DNA of 64,000 nt from Parasponia andersonii (GCA_002914805.1 JXTB01000528.1:187036-251035); one strand, 5' to 3'. Counted from the stretch's first letter, positions 12,912-25,874 are shown. The notes: a model not told the origin generated them from the sequence alone. Numbers and translations are program-made.

Positions 12912-13660
12912 TGATAGGTTCCTCCTTTATTTTATATGATTGGATAGCTTCACAATAATTTCACTGTTTAAAATTTTCTTCCAACATGAAAAAGAATATA
13001 TATATATATATATATATGCAATAATTGGCCCTTCCAAATCTTAGAAAGAAATTTGTTTCAAAAAGAGATAAAAGATTTATCATTTTGAAATAATCAATAT
13101 CACACAATAATTTAAAATGGAAGGATTCTATATTTTCTATTAATACATTACCTTGTATATAGTAATTATAGATTTCCCTGTAAAGAAAGTGCTGAACCGA
13201 AATTACAATGACCATATATAACACAACTCATATCAAAGAGTTAAAAATTATTTCCATAATAAATTATCCTTTTCAGAAAATTTGAAAACCAATTTTCATT
13301 TCCAAACTCAGAGTTCTTATCCCAAAATCAAATCCAAAAAAAAAAAAAAAATAAAATTTGATTCGCAATCCAATAGTGGAAATATATGCCAAAAATTTTG
13401 CTAATTAGGTAATTATACAAAAACACTGCCTTGAATTGCTCCCAAAAAAAAAAATGCATTACATTACATTACACCCATAAATACAAAAACATAATCAATT
13501 CCCATCTTTTCCCCAAAACTTGGTCATTAATAAGAAAATTCTTTTTTTTTAAAAAAAATTCATTTAAAATCTCCTAAGAAACGTTGGCATATGTACTTCA
13601 CTACTTCCCCGGCCTTGGCTTGTCTGTCCCCGCCAATTAACGGCGTTAACTCGCATGTGA

Positions 13661-13670
13661 GTGGGCCCCA
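13661..13670 (+). promoter_or_regulatory. class I TCP-type site upstream of the LRR receptor gene
   Basis: GTGGGCCCCA fits the class I TCP binding consensus GTGGGNCCNN. It lies about 180 bp upstream of the TATA box, in sequence more GC-rich than the surroundings. The motif match is direct; TCP binding is inference. Confidence 0.45.
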
Positions 13671-13841
13671 TCACACACCCTCCCTCTCTCTCACTCATCT
13701 GTAGAGAGAGAAGGAAGGGTTTGTCCTTTACAGACTGTAGTTACTCAGCTTCACCAACCAGCACTGTCCACCTGACAGAACCGCCATTTTTAACGGATTT
13801 CTCTCTCTCCCTCTCTGAAAATTTTTGGTTCATTCTATCAA

Positions 13842-13849
13842 TATAAAAA
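13842..13849 (+). promoter_or_regulatory. TATA box and CT-rich leader of the LRR receptor gene
   Basis: TATAAAAA lies about 195 bp upstream of the ATG at 14045. It is followed by a CT-rich leader (TTTTCTCTCTCT and TTCTTCTTCTCC runs), typical of plant 5' UTRs. Transcription would start near 13870-13880. Confidence 0.6.
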
Positions 13850-14010
13850 CCCCAACCCTCGTTTTCTCTCTCTAATTTCTCTCTCTTAGTCTAGGGTTTC
13901 GAGAACGATTTCCTTTTTCTTCTTCTCCTTTCTTCAACCTCGCGCGCTCGCTGAGTTGGGTTGAGTTTACTGAGTGAGTGAAGCTCGGGACTCGGTTCGG
14001 TCTTCATTCA

Positions 14011-14025
14011 ATGAACCATCGTTAA
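14011..14025 (+). promoter_or_regulatory. minimal upstream ORF (ATG + 3 codons + stop)
   Basis: ATG AAC CAT CGT TAA lies in the inferred 5' leader, ending 19 nt before the main ATG at 14045. It is the closest upstream start codon and is in another frame. A uORF this short would allow reinitiation only if ribosomes rescan quickly, so it may dampen translation. No peptide function is implied. Confidence 0.6.
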
Positions 14026-14044
14026 GGTTTTTCCTCGACACCAA

Positions 14045-17000
14045 ATGAATCTCATTTTCTCTCTCTTCTTCTTCTTCTTCAGCTTTCTCTCTCTACAACT
14101 GTTCGGCTCGGTCTCCTGCGTCTCCGAACCGGAGCTCCGATCCCTACTCGAGTTCAAGAAGGGGATCCAAAGAGACCCGCTCCGGAAGGTTCTGGACACA
14201 TGGAGCTACGTCTCGCCGGAGAGCCTCACCGCCGATTGCCCGCCATGGACCGGCGTCGCCTGCGACGAGAACGGCAATGTCACCACCGTAGTCCTCGAAG
14301 GGCTCGGCCTCGGTGGCGAGTTGAAGTTCCACACCCTCACCGGGCTTGGGAGGCTTAAGAATCTCAGCCTCGCCGGAAATGAGTTCACGGGTCGGGTCGA
14401 ACCGGCCTTAGGCACAATGACTTCGTTGCAGCATTTGGATCTATCCAGGAACAGGTTCTACGGCCCGATCCCGGACCGGATCGGTGGATTGTGGGACTTG
14501 AGGTATCTCAATCTCTCTTCAAACGAATTCAAAGGTGGCTTTCCCAGTGGTCTACCCAATCTTCAGCAGCTGAAAGTGTTGGATTTGCACTCGAACAAGT
14601 TCTGGGGGGACATTGGTGAATTGGTTCAAGAATTGCGCAATTTAGAGTATGTTGATATGAGTTTGAACGAGTTTTTCGGGTCGATTTCGCTTCCTTTGGA
14701 GAATGTTTCGAGCTTGGCGAACACTGTTCATCATTTGAATTTGAGTCATAATAAATTGAGTGGTGGGTTCTTTAGGGGTGATTCTATTAAATTGTTTCGA
14801 AATTTGGAGGTTCTGGATTTGGGTGATAATCAGGTCAGTGGGGAGCTTCCTTCATTTGGGTCTTTGCCAAGTCTGAGGGTTTTGCGTCTTGGGAACAATC
14901 GGTTGTTTGGATCGATTCCAGAAGAGCTTTTGGAGACTTCTATACCATTGGTAGAATTGGATCTTAGTAACAATGGATTCAAAGGTTAATATTGACCTTG
15001 TCAACTTCGTTTTGCTTTCTATTATTAAATGTAGAAATAGCTACCTTTTTGAAAATTATTATCCCTTTAAACCTACGAATTTGTGCATGTTTTTATGTTG
15101 TTTGCATGTTTATTTTAGTTGGGTTTTTGGCCAAAACTTAGTTTTCAATTTTTATTTGTTCTCGTTATATTTAGGAGATTTTGAGGTGTATACTCTGTGA
15201 CTCTAACATTGTTATATATAGTTAATTATGTCTGGTGAAATGTAGTGACCTTTAATGCAATTTTTTGAGTCCTGTTATAGGTCTTCTCAGATCTGTATGA
15301 GTATATGGCGGGAAACATGAACTCACTATCAATTTATTTATGTCAATTGCATGATATTTTCTTTTTCTTGTATGTAGGTTCACTAGTCGGAATTAATTCT
15401 ACAAGCTTGCAATATCTGAACCTCTCATCCAACAGTTTGTCAGGCACATTGCCCGCAATTCTTAAAAGTTGTCTTCTGATGGATTTGAGCAAAAACATGA
15501 TATCTGGTGACATATCCATTATGCAGAACTGGGAAGCTAATTTAGAGTTTCTTGATATGAGCTCAAATAAGTTATCAGGGAGCTTACCAAACTTATCTTC
15601 AAATTTTCAGAGTTTAACGACAATTAATCTAAGTAATAATTCTTTGGGAGGTACTTTGCCTTCTATCTTGGATACCTGTCCTAAACTGTCAGTGGTTGAC
15701 CTCAGTTTGAATGAAATTAATGGGTCTATTCCTGCTACTTTCTTCAGTTCAAGGACCTTGACAAATCTCAATCTTTCACTAAATCATCTCACTGGGCCAA
15801 TTTCGCTTGGTGGAGGTCATGTAAGTGAATTACTATATCTTCCTTCTAGTCCAGTCATCGAATACCTCGATCTCTCCCGTAATTCTTTTTCAGGTGTCTT
15901 GCCTTCAGACATGGGTAATATGATTAATCTCAAATTGCTGGATCTTGCTAAGAATGTCTTTTCAGGACAGTTACCAAAGGAGTTGAGCAAACTTAGTAAG
16001 TTGGAGTACCTAGATTTATCAGACAACAAATTTAATGGTGAAATACCGGATAACCTTCCATCCAGCTTGACTGTCTTTAATGTGTCCTACAATGATCTGT
16101 CCGGCTCCCTTCCTGCAAATTTGAGAAGCTTCCCTAACTCTTCGTTTTATCCTGGAAATAACTTACTAATTTTACCAAAGGGTATACCAACAAATTGGGT
16201 TCCAGGTCGTGTTAATGGTCCGGGGAAAAATCATACTTCAAAGAGTAATATTAGAGTAGCAATTATACTTGCCTCTGTTGGAGCCGCGTTTATGATAGTT
16301 TTTGTGTTACTAGCTTATCATCGTTCGCAGCTTAAAGAATTCCACTGGAGAAGTGGACTTGGAGGTCAAAATACTGGGAGAGATGCGAAAGTAGGAAAAT
16401 TTACACGGCCTTCATTTTTGAAGTTCAACTCAAACACTCAGGCTCCTCCATCTTCATTGAGTTTTTCGAATGATCACTTGTTAACTTCAAAATCAGGGTC
16501 ATTATCTGGACAGGCAGAGTTTGTGACTGAAGTTGCAGACCATGGTTCACCACGAGCAGGAGCAACTACTTCAGCTTTAATGTATCCCCTAGAAAATAAT
16601 CCTGCAACTTCTGGAAGGAAATCTTCTCCAGGTTCCCCATTGTCTTCCTCTCCTCGTTTAATTGAAACATGCGAGCAACCTGTGATGTTGGATGTGTATT
16701 CGCCAGATAGATTGGCCGGTGAATTGTTCTTTCTGGATGCTTCACTGGCATTCACTGCTGAGGAACTATCTCGAGCTCCAGCAGAAGTTCTTGGCAGAAG
16801 CAGCCATGGAACTCTATACAAAGCTACTCTAGATAGTGGACATATGTTGACCGTAAAATGGTTACGGGTAGGCTTGGTCAAACACAAGAAAGAATTTGCT
16901 AGAGAAGTCAAAAGAATTGGCTCTATAAGGCATCCAAGCATTGTTCCACTGAGGGCATACTATTGGGGACCTAGGGAACAAGAGAGGCTTCTTTTAGCTG

Positions 17001-19071
17001 ATTACATCCAGGGAGATAGTTTGGCGCTCCATCTTTATGGTAAGACTCTAAACTTTATATATAATTGAATGCCTTCTTATTATATAACGTGTCTTATTAA
17101 TTTTCTTAGTTATTTTTGTATTGACAAATGTTTGTATAATCATATTTTTGTGCCACAATAATCCAATCAAGTTGTACATTGATATCCACATGTCTTGAAG
17201 ATATGTTTCTTGTATATATTCTTCTTCTTAGTTACAGGCCTGGTTTATTGCTATGCTCAGTATACTTTTTTCACTAACCTCAGTATTTTTAAGATTTGAA
17301 GACTTTTTAATTCTGATCAAAAGGCACATGGTATTGCTATTGGCACAGTGCGCTGCAGGCTATTTATAATGGTAGATGAGAAGTCATAGGGTTGCAAACA
17401 ATGTCGATCTACTAAGGGAGTTTTATGCTGCATTTTGATTTTGATAAAGAAGCTTTTGTTAATCTGCAAGATCAACATTTCGTCCATTAATTTGCATACA
17501 AACAAATTTTTGGTGGTATCTTATTTGGTGTTTGGTTTTAACCAAGAGTTTCTTCGTTGGTCGTTTATTCTACCTTATCGAGAATAGAGGTATTAGTGAG
17601 ATCATCAGGAGGAGACAATTCATAGGTTTTGAATCTGATGATTTTTCTTTCTTATTGATGCAGCCTAAAAACCTTCTATATTGGTTTTAGTAGTTATGTC
17701 ACTTTTTATTGTTTTCTCTATATTAAATGATCTATAACTAGGTGAGAAAAAGTTGTTCATTTTACCAAAATTACCATTGATTCTTGATCAATAACGCTTC
17801 TCTTGGTCTCATTTCCTGTTGAAAAAAAGTAGAAATAAAAAACCCCTTGTCAATGATCATTTATCATGTTTTGTATATTTTGAAGGGTAGAGCATAATGA
17901 CCTTACAGGAACAAGGATTGTATAGTCAGCAAATATCTATCTAGGCCAGAGACAAGCAGTCCTCTGTAGTAGGCAGCAAAACTTACACACTATGAGCCCA
18001 ATCGCCGAATAGAAAGAACTAAAGATGAGTGTTTCTAAAGATGTGTAAATAAATGAAATTGATGTCCTCGAAAACCTTCAATTTATGTATCGAGGAATGC
18101 GTGTCCACTTTCCTTTTTAACTCCCAAATTTCGTCACAAATCATAGGCATTAGACTTGGCTGCTGATTAAGTAAAGATTCATTGGCAAATAAGATATTTA
18201 TGGTTGGGAAAAGGTACATTGTTATGTAGTTTGTTTTCTTGCTGTTAATGTTTGCGTATTTTCTGTGTTGGCCAAGTATTAAGAAGCACTGTCTTCGTAA
18301 GAGTGTTGTAGTGCTGCTGGGTTTCAATGTTTCATTGAAAATTCGTTGACTTTCGGGTTTAATATAATAATACTCAGTTATCTTGCAATCTTGATTTACA
18401 CATACTTGTACACTTCTGTATGCAGGAGTTTTTAAAATGCACTGAGCATTTGTCTTAGTTTCTGAATATTTCATCAATATGTATCTTACGCAGAGACTAC
18501 ACCACGGAGGTACTCTCCATTGTCGTTCAATCAAAGACTAAAAGTTTCAGTCGATGTAGCTCGGTGTCTGTTATTCCTTCATGACAGAGGCTTGCCCCAT
18601 GGAAATGTAAAGCCAACAAACATACTCCTGGCTGGCCCTGAATATGAAGCTCGCCTGACTGACTACAGTCTACACCGCCTAATGACACCAGCTGGTATTG
18701 CAGAGCAAATACTAAACATGGGAGCCCTTGGCTACCGAGCACCAGAACTAGCCTCCGCAGCAAAACCAATCCCCTCATTCAAGGCTGACGTTTATGCTTT
18801 TGGAGTGATCCTGATGGAATTGCTGACTAGAAGAAGTGCTGGTGATATCATTTCGGGTCAATCTGGTGCCGTTGATCTTACGGATTGGGTTCGGTTGTGT
18901 GATCAGGAAGGACGAGGAATGGACTGCATTGACAGGGACATTGCTGGTGGGGAAGATCCTTGCAAAGCAATGGATCAATTGCTTGCAATATCCCTCAGGT
19001 GTATTCTCCCTGTAAATGAGAGGCCTAACATCAGACAGGTTTTTGATGATATCTGTTCTATATGTGTTTGA
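14045..19071 (+). CDS. LRR receptor-like pseudokinase, At5g10020-like, three exons
   Basis: Exons are 14045-14984, 15378-17039 and 18494-19071. They total 3180 nt and encode 1059 residues; introns are 393 and 1454 nt with GT-AG ends. Residues 1-26 are a signal peptide. An LRR N-cap with CPPWTGVACD follows, then about twenty leucine-rich repeats to about residue 560, a transmembrane helix near 607-630 (AIILASVGAAFMIVFVLLAY) followed by HRS, a Ser-rich juxtamembrane part and a kinase domain from about 775. The sequence closely follows Arabidopsis At5g10020 (LRR subfamily III, about 1048 aa) as I remember it. The beta-3 lysine is kept (K807 in VKW), but the HRD motif reads HGN (903-905) and DFG reads DYS (924-926). 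The protein is therefore very probably a catalytically inactive receptor that signals through partners at the plasma membrane. Its ligand is unknown. The gene looks intact. Confidence 0.95.
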
Positions 19072-22000
19072 ATTTTTTTGTACATGCGTCCAGGAATTAG
19101 TTTTTTTGTTCCTTGACCCATGTTTTTCTCCCTTATTTTTTACTTCTCTTTCTCCTACCAAGCCTTCTTCTGATTTTGGGCTAATGATCACATTTTTTTT
19201 TTACCTTAAAAATTTCTTTGTAAAGAGACGACCCATTATTTGATTTGAGTTTGATCTTAAATTGAAAAGGATTGCCATTTTTTTTATCCATCTCTTAGAA
19301 AAAGAAAAAGAAAATATTCCCTCTCTTGGCAGAAAAGGCTGTAATTCAATGCAAAATTATTCCCGGAAAAAGAAAAAATTGAAACATAGGAGTAATTACG
19401 TATGTTTTGGATCATCGTTGAATTGACCTGGTTATCCTTATCGCGTAAAAAGATTTTTATTACGGTTATCCAAATAACATTCTAAGCATTGGTTCTCTCT
19501 TTATTTTTTTCTTACAATTTTTGATATGAAGAAACTATATTACTGAGAAGATTTCATACAATCAGCTATAATATTATTAGGATTTCTAACACTTTATCTA
19601 TAAAAACCCCAAAAAATTACAAAAATAAGGAGCTCAAGTTTTTTGTTTTAATTTTTATACGGTTTTATTAAAAAAATATCAATTTTTAAAAATATTTTAC
19701 AAAAATATATTTTTTGTAAAATAGTTATTGATTACCAATTATGTAATAGTTATAAATATTTTTTGTTATTAATTGAATATTGGTTATCGGTTATTAATTA
19801 TTATTTTTAAAAAATAATATTTTTCTAATAAAAATTGTATCATACCAAAAAAAACGCAAACTATTATGTTTTTTAATTATTTTTTTCTAAAATGCCATAC
19901 AATTTCTAATTTCCCCCTATTATAATTCTATTCTTTGTTCCATTTTTTTGGGGCCCCAAAACATTTGAATTATTTAGAAACAAAGGAAGAATCTCTAATG
20001 CAATGATATTTCTTTGCTTTAGTGCTATAATACAGGGTTTTGACCCCAAAGGTGTCTACTAACACCTCGTGGTGATAAAAATATTTCATTCATAAATTTA
20101 TTCAACCTAAAACTTTATGTCGTCTCACCTATCTAAGTGTACTTAAATTGTCTAATTAAAATGCCAAAATCATTTCTTTGGGAACCATAACGAGTCTAAA
20201 TTTCTTCAACAATTTCTTCCATGAATCTTCATCACAATCCATTTGAGGAAATGAGTCGTTGTTTTTAAACGTAGTTTTTTTCGGTCTCCAATCTGATTTT
20301 TTTAACTTAAATTTGGTTTTTGCGATAATTTAATCACAGTCAAATTTGTTTTCGAATGAGTCGAATTTTAATTCGGTTATGTGGACATAGGAGTGATTTC
20401 AATTTTCTATTTTTTAATTGAAAAGTCTATATTTTTGTAAATGATGTATAATTTATCTCTTATTCTATTGTGCTTTAAAATATGGTCAAAATCAATAATT
20501 TGTATATAATTTCATAAATTATTTTTGAATACATTACTATTTGTTGCGCTAAAATTTGATATATGTTATACTTCTTAAGTATAGCATCAAGTATGGCATA
20601 ATTCAAAATCTCACATTAAATGCAATTTTGACTTTAAAATTATGAAAGTGCGATTTTAGTGTTATTAATATACTTTATATACCAGTTTCTAGTAAATTAT
20701 TTATATATTTTTCAATTCTCAGTTAGTACTTTTTATTTTTTAATACTCAACCAATTACAAAATTAAATTATTAAACTAAAATATAAATAATTAAAAGTAA
20801 AAATTTTAAGGGTTAAATGAAAAAAAAAAACCCCGAGTCATGCACTTCTTGCAATATTAACCTTATGTTTTTGATTTTGCAAAATTATACTTCAAAATTT
20901 CAAATTTTCAAAAAAATTGTACCCTCCACATATGAAATAACGAATTCACTATTTATTTAACAGTGGAATTAAATTGAGATTTTCTTACTCTTGTTTCCAA
21001 ATGCATAAATTATATTAAAAAATTGCTATATCAATTAAACCTTGAAACATAAACAATGAAAGATTTAGTTTAATATGATAGAAAATTTTAGTTTAATATG
21101 ATTTTATTTTAATTTTCTTTCAAATTTATGATTTAATTAAAGTTTTCATTTTTTTTGTTTTGTAACAGGGACATGATGAACAATTTTGACATTCAATATC
21201 ATAAATCACTGAAAAAATAAAATTTTAGAAATTTGAAATATGTAAGTATAACATATGTTTTAAACTGCACAAAATGCATAGTTCAATGTATAATTTTTGC
21301 ATTTAGCCAAAATCAAAATTTAAATTTAGTGCATTTTGTTGTTTTTGTGTGGAGTATAACATTAGTAATCCCGTCTTTATTGGACTTGCGGCACTTCTCC
21401 TACAATCGAATCCAACGACTGAGTAAGGCTTAGAGACACAATAAATAAGTTGTACTTAACTGTATGCAATTATATCGAAGAAGAGAAAAGAAACGAGATA
21501 GGGAGAGTGGAAAGAGAAGAGAAAGAGAGTAAAATATGAAAAGGCATTGGAGAGTCGAGACCCATTACACTGGAATCGAGATACTATATGTAGTACGAAC
21601 TCTCCCTCTAGGCTAATTAAGCAATTGCATAACCCCACAATCAATCCTATATTATATAATGTTAATATAATATCAATTTTAAAATTCAAATATCATCTAT
21701 TATATATTTACTTTATTATTTTAAAGTATCGATTAAAAGCAAAAGTAATTTATTGCCCTATTCTTAAAAACTACAAATGTATTATTTTTTAGGCAACTCT
21801 ACTTTATAATCCTTTCATTCTTTTTTTTTCTTTTTTTTTTAAATAGAAATTGAAACGCCTATTAGCATATCTTCTCTTTATTGGCTATAATTTACAAAAT
21901 AAAAAAAAACATAACAAAATCAAAGATAAGTGAAAGCATGAAAAATAAAAATTTTTTGAATTATAGTTTTTTATAAAAAAATTTTATGATTTTAGTTATA

Positions 22001-22341
22001 GTCTAAATACATACAAAAGAATTATATCTTAACCAGTGATTTTTCTTTCCTAAGCATGAAGTTTGAAACTATAAAAGTGTGTGGTCATCTCGATCTTGTT
22101 CAACTCCAAATAAGAATTTAAGAATTTCTCTCTCTCATTTTTTTTTTCAGTTTTCTAAAGCAGCTGTTAAATTAATGTTTTAGCAATACTAAATATCACA
22201 TACAATGAAGAGGGGGAGGAGCTTTTAGCAAAATTTGGCCATTAGGCCAGCTTTAGTGGGCTAAGGCTGACCAAAAAGTATCATGTCCTAAGAGACATGA
22301 CAGTGGGCACTAAAGGCCCCACTGCCTTTTCAATCTGTTAC
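19072..22341. other. intergenic, AT-rich, no gene seen
   Basis: After the receptor gene stop, the sequence soon becomes more than 75 percent AT by eye, with A/T runs and short repeats. The few short open frames show no domain. A short stretch around 21355-21560 is less AT-rich but codes for nothing I recognise. Confidence 0.7.
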
Positions 22342-22347
22342 CTCTTT

Positions 22348-23425
22348 TGTGTAATTGCTCGAAAACTATTTGAGCATAATTTGGCTAATTTCATGTAACC
22401 CAAGATATTGATATAAGTTGGGGACACGAATATACCTATTTAATTCAATCTCCAGTAGACTAAGACCTACTTTTAATTAACTCTTAAAAGAAGTGGGTTT
22501 GTACTATTAGTTATGAACTTATTCCACTGAAAGTCTAAAATTTGACTTTTGAATTAAATTAATATCATAAGATATTTTATAATTAAAATTATGTCCACTA
22601 GATGATTAATATTTGCATATGTATCCTCGCATTAATACCCATAATTAGAGATAGGGAAAATCTTCCAATTATATCTTTCAATTCCTTGATACAAGACTAT
22701 ATCTAATGAATGATCAGACTTACAAAAAGTCTTCAATTAATAAAATATCCAATTTTATTAATTACTTAACCAAGGTTTAAATTATCCAAGCTCTTATAAC
22801 TTCTCAAGGTAATATTTATTTCTCTATATAATAGAGTTGTAAAGCCATATCTATAAGCATATATTCTCAATACCCATAATAATGTATTACCAAAATGTTA
22901 AGGTTTAAATTGTTAATTTCTTGATCCGTATCTTTTAACTCAAATAATACAAATTATAAATACAGGTTCATCTCTTATTTCAGGATTAAGAAAGATGTGT
23001 ATTAATTATCAAGTGTGTAAGAATATGTTTTTATCAATAACACTTATTACAATAACATATTTCATATGGTCCTTGTTCAATATTTACACACTTAGATTTT
23101 GTGCACATGATCACACCAATATAGATTAAGAAACATGATAAATGCACAAAATCTTACAATACGATCTAAGAGAAGTGTCAAACTTCTCTTATTAGTTGTT
23201 AACAGTCTTATTTGATTTAATTAGAAAAAATATATCTTATTTTTAATAAACAACTTTATTAAAATATTTCTCTAATAAATAAATCATAGAATATTTTGAC
23301 ATTTACTTATGTACCAATAATTATAACATTATCACAAATACTATGCATGAAATATCTATTTATTAAATATCCAAAATATTCAATAAATATTCATAAATAA
23401 TCACTTTTTGGGCATATTTTTAACA
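22348..23425 (-). mobile_element. probable solo LTR (copia-like)
   Basis: Read on the minus strand the segment starts TGTTAAAAATATGCCC and ends ACACA, so it has TG...CA termini. The same 6 bases, CTCTTT, flank it at 22342-22347 and 23426-23431. Its start resembles the nested solo LTR of 51434-53083 (TGTTGGAATAATG). A TATATAG motif is present near 22838. No protein-coding part is visible. Retroelement duplications are usually 5 bp, so one of the six bases may match by chance. Confidence 0.55.
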
Positions 23426-23431
23426 CTCTTT

Positions 23432-25607
23432 TCAAATTCAAAATAAAAAATTCTTTTATTTCTCAAGACTATTTATTGCTACTCTCCGCTCATGAGTTTA
23501 AAAAGGAAAAGCCTTTGAATGAATTTAATTTGAAGTAAAAATATATTACTTGTCATAAAATCTCTAGGTTATATCTTTTTGCTCATATTTTCTCTATTTG
23601 TTAATTATTGTGTTTCAAATTTTATATTAGTTGTCGTTATTGGGAATAATTACACTTTTATATCTTACATTTTAATAGTTTGTTCAGATTATATATTGTA
23701 TTTTGGTTATTATATAATTATCAATGTTAACTTTCATATTTAGAACTTGTAATAAATTTATACTCTCTCGGGGTCAAACACCAATTTTGATGAATATATT
23801 TACCAAAGTATCTTTTAAAGTTTAAATATATATTTGAAAATAAATTCAAATATAAAATTTGTATAAAAGTTCAAATACAAAATTTGAAAAGAAGTTCAAA
23901 TTTAAAATTTGTCTAAAAGTGATAAATATGTGCATAAGTAATATTTAACATTTATAAGATTTTGCATTTTAAAATTATTTTTTGATATTCTTTTTTAACT
24001 ATTAATTTTGGTTATTTTTAAATTTAAATTAAGTATTAAAATATGTATCCTTAAAGTTTAAAATGGTGTTTTGGTAAATTCAGTGGTCAAGATTAGTGTT
24101 TGATTTAGATAAATATAGGTGGCATGGTTATGACACGATTTTTTGCAGGTTAGAGTCAGATAAAAAAAGATGGGTCGAAATTAGGTCAACTCACTTGTCA
24201 TAAATTAAGAAACAGATTAGATTCGGGCTAACTCGTCTGACGTGAAATTGATTTATCTAACTAGTTAATAAATGTATAAATAATTAAACAATAAAAAAAT
24301 ATTTCTTATTTAAAAAATAATAAAAAATATAAAGACAAGATACCATTACTTTTTATTGTGTATTATAAATAAAGAGTAGATACTTTAATTTGTAAAAAAA
24401 ATTTTCCATACATAATTTATTTTTCTTAAAATAAGGGTAAAATAGTTCCTAAAAAAAGAAAAAAAAATAAAAGTAAAAATTACGAGTCATAAATGGGTTG
24501 GAAGGTTAAAATCCGATTAACGAGTCAAAAATGAGTTGTGAGTTAAGTATTGTTTATCTAAATAGGTCAAATTCGGGCTGACTCGTTTATGTGTTAATTG
24601 AGCTAGAGTTAAAAGATTTTATGTATGGAATTTTTTTTTTCAAAAACCCGAACCAAAAGAACAAAAAATGGAAAAACCCAAAAGGGCCAAAAATTTTGAA
24701 AAAATTCAAAATGAATTTAAAAAATATCACTTTTTAATGAAATAACACTTTTAATAAATATTTAGAAAAATACCATTGTTTTTAAATGATAATCATGGTA
24801 ACCACTTAGGTTATTTGGGATAACAAATCTAATTACTTGAATTAAATGGTTAAGTTACCTTGCCGTTGTAACTTAATTGGTCATTTTAAGTATTTCATCA
24901 ATTAACAAAAGATGATATTTTTAAAAATACTATTAAAAGTGATATTATTCTCATTTAAATCTGGAAATTTTCAAATAATTTCAAAATCCAAAATTTTTCA
25001 ATCCTTTTGAAAGTACCATAAAATCAAAATTTCTCTTTTATGTGTACGTTAGACACCAACCCGACTCATTGACACATCAATGTTAATAATAACTAAAGCA
25101 CATATAAAAATGTAATTAATGCTTATTATTATTATGTATTTTTGATTTCTTTATTAGATGTACATGTAATAGTTTACTTTGTTATTTTTTGAATGATATA
25201 AGAGATTTGTATTTTTTTTTCTAGGTTGACTAATTATTTGAAAATATTTTAGTCCAAAATTTAACATGTAATCAAATTTAAAAATTTATATCTAAATATC
25301 TATCTCAGTTAATCACAAAAATAAAAATAAAATTTGTACTTTTTTTAGATAGAAATAAAGCATATTTCATAATGTAAACTAAAAAAAGAAAGGAAAATTT
25401 AGCTATAACTTAAAAAATATGGACATGATAACGTATGGACAGTCCCCTTAAAATTCTTCCTTAGCGTCCTGACTGTACGCCATCGACGGTCATCGGCGAA
25501 GGCTGCCCACGCGCCGTCGTTCCCGCCATTTCTTGTTCTACTGTTATTATTATTAATTATTCTATAAGCTAAGTGAAGCTTTTCCATTCAATCGATTAAA
25601 AAAGGGG
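23432..25607. other. intergenic, AT-rich, with transposon relics
   Basis: No gene is supported. A stretch at about 24115-24605 (GGTGGCATGG ... GACTCGTTTATG) resembles the ends of the hAT-type element at 42572-45135 and may be a decayed relative. A degenerate inverted repeat lies at about 24680-25020. A less AT-rich patch at 25455-25535 carries an open frame on the minus strand without a known domain. Confidence 0.6.
24680..25020. repeat. degenerate inverted repeat (MITE-like)
   Basis: The left arm (ATGAAATAACACTTTTAATA, then ATACCATTGTTTTTAAATGAT) matches the reverse complement of the right arm (ATCACTTTTAATAGTATTTT, then ATATCATCTTTTGTTAATTGAT). The arms flank a less repetitive core of about 130 bp. 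It has no coding capacity and no confirmed target duplication. Confidence 0.5.
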
Positions 25608-25874
25608 TTGCGAACCCAATGACCAGCTCTTCTTCTGTTCTTCCCGAGAAGAAGCTTTATCTCTCTTTTCTCTTAATCCGCCATAACCACAAACTCAGCA
25701 GCATTTGTTGAATGCCTTACGGATACCTACAAATTTCCCAAAACTCAAGCTCTCTCCATATCTAACCGCTTCTCATCTGACAAGTCCCCAGATAAGCCCC
25801 ACTCGGTGCACAGAAACTTTCGAGAGCTCGGTCTCCGAAACCCACAGTTTACTCATCGCAACCTGATCAATTGA
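25608..25874 (+). pseudogene. partial duplicate of the mTERF gene 5' end
   Basis: This stretch is clearly similar to the first 300 nt of the mTERF pseudogene that begins at 26629. Both share CTCTTTTCTCTT, ATCCGCCA, AACCACAAACTC and encoded pieces such as TYKF.KT.ALSISNRF and FRELG. The copy changes frame near the ACAAACTCAGCAGC stretch and stops at TGA 25872-25874, soon after the first helical region. It has no mTERF repeats downstream, so it is a broken fragment about 1 kb upstream of the longer copy. A local tandem duplication followed by decay, or loss of the rest, explains it. Confidence 0.75.

Larger units (their letters stand above)
7206..13600. other. intergenic, AT-rich, transposon debris
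   Basis: No supported gene was found. The stretch holds a foldback element at 8610-9405, a 38-bp tandem duplication at 9418-9493, a possible second MITE around 9550-9890, an (AC)7 run near 10515-10528 and an (AT)n run at 12996-13018. One unresolved base lies at 12911. Stretches around 12340-12660 contain GAGCTAACTCGTC-like sequence that resembles parts of the hAT-type copies further along. Confidence 0.7.

Noticed and set aside
16474-16941. 155-codon minus-strand open frame opposite the receptor exon 2
   Set aside because: It is antisense to well-supported coding sequence and has no family features; it is a shadow frame.
18019-18534. 171-codon minus-strand open frame inside intron 2 of the LRR receptor gene
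   Set aside because: It shows no domain or signal peptide, its composition looks random, and it overlaps the start of exon 3. A chance frame is the simpler explanation.
25399-25587. 62-codon minus-strand frame in a less AT-rich patch as a divergent gene next to the mTERF copy
   Set aside because: No recognisable domain, signal or splice structure; kept only as a note on the intergenic stretch.
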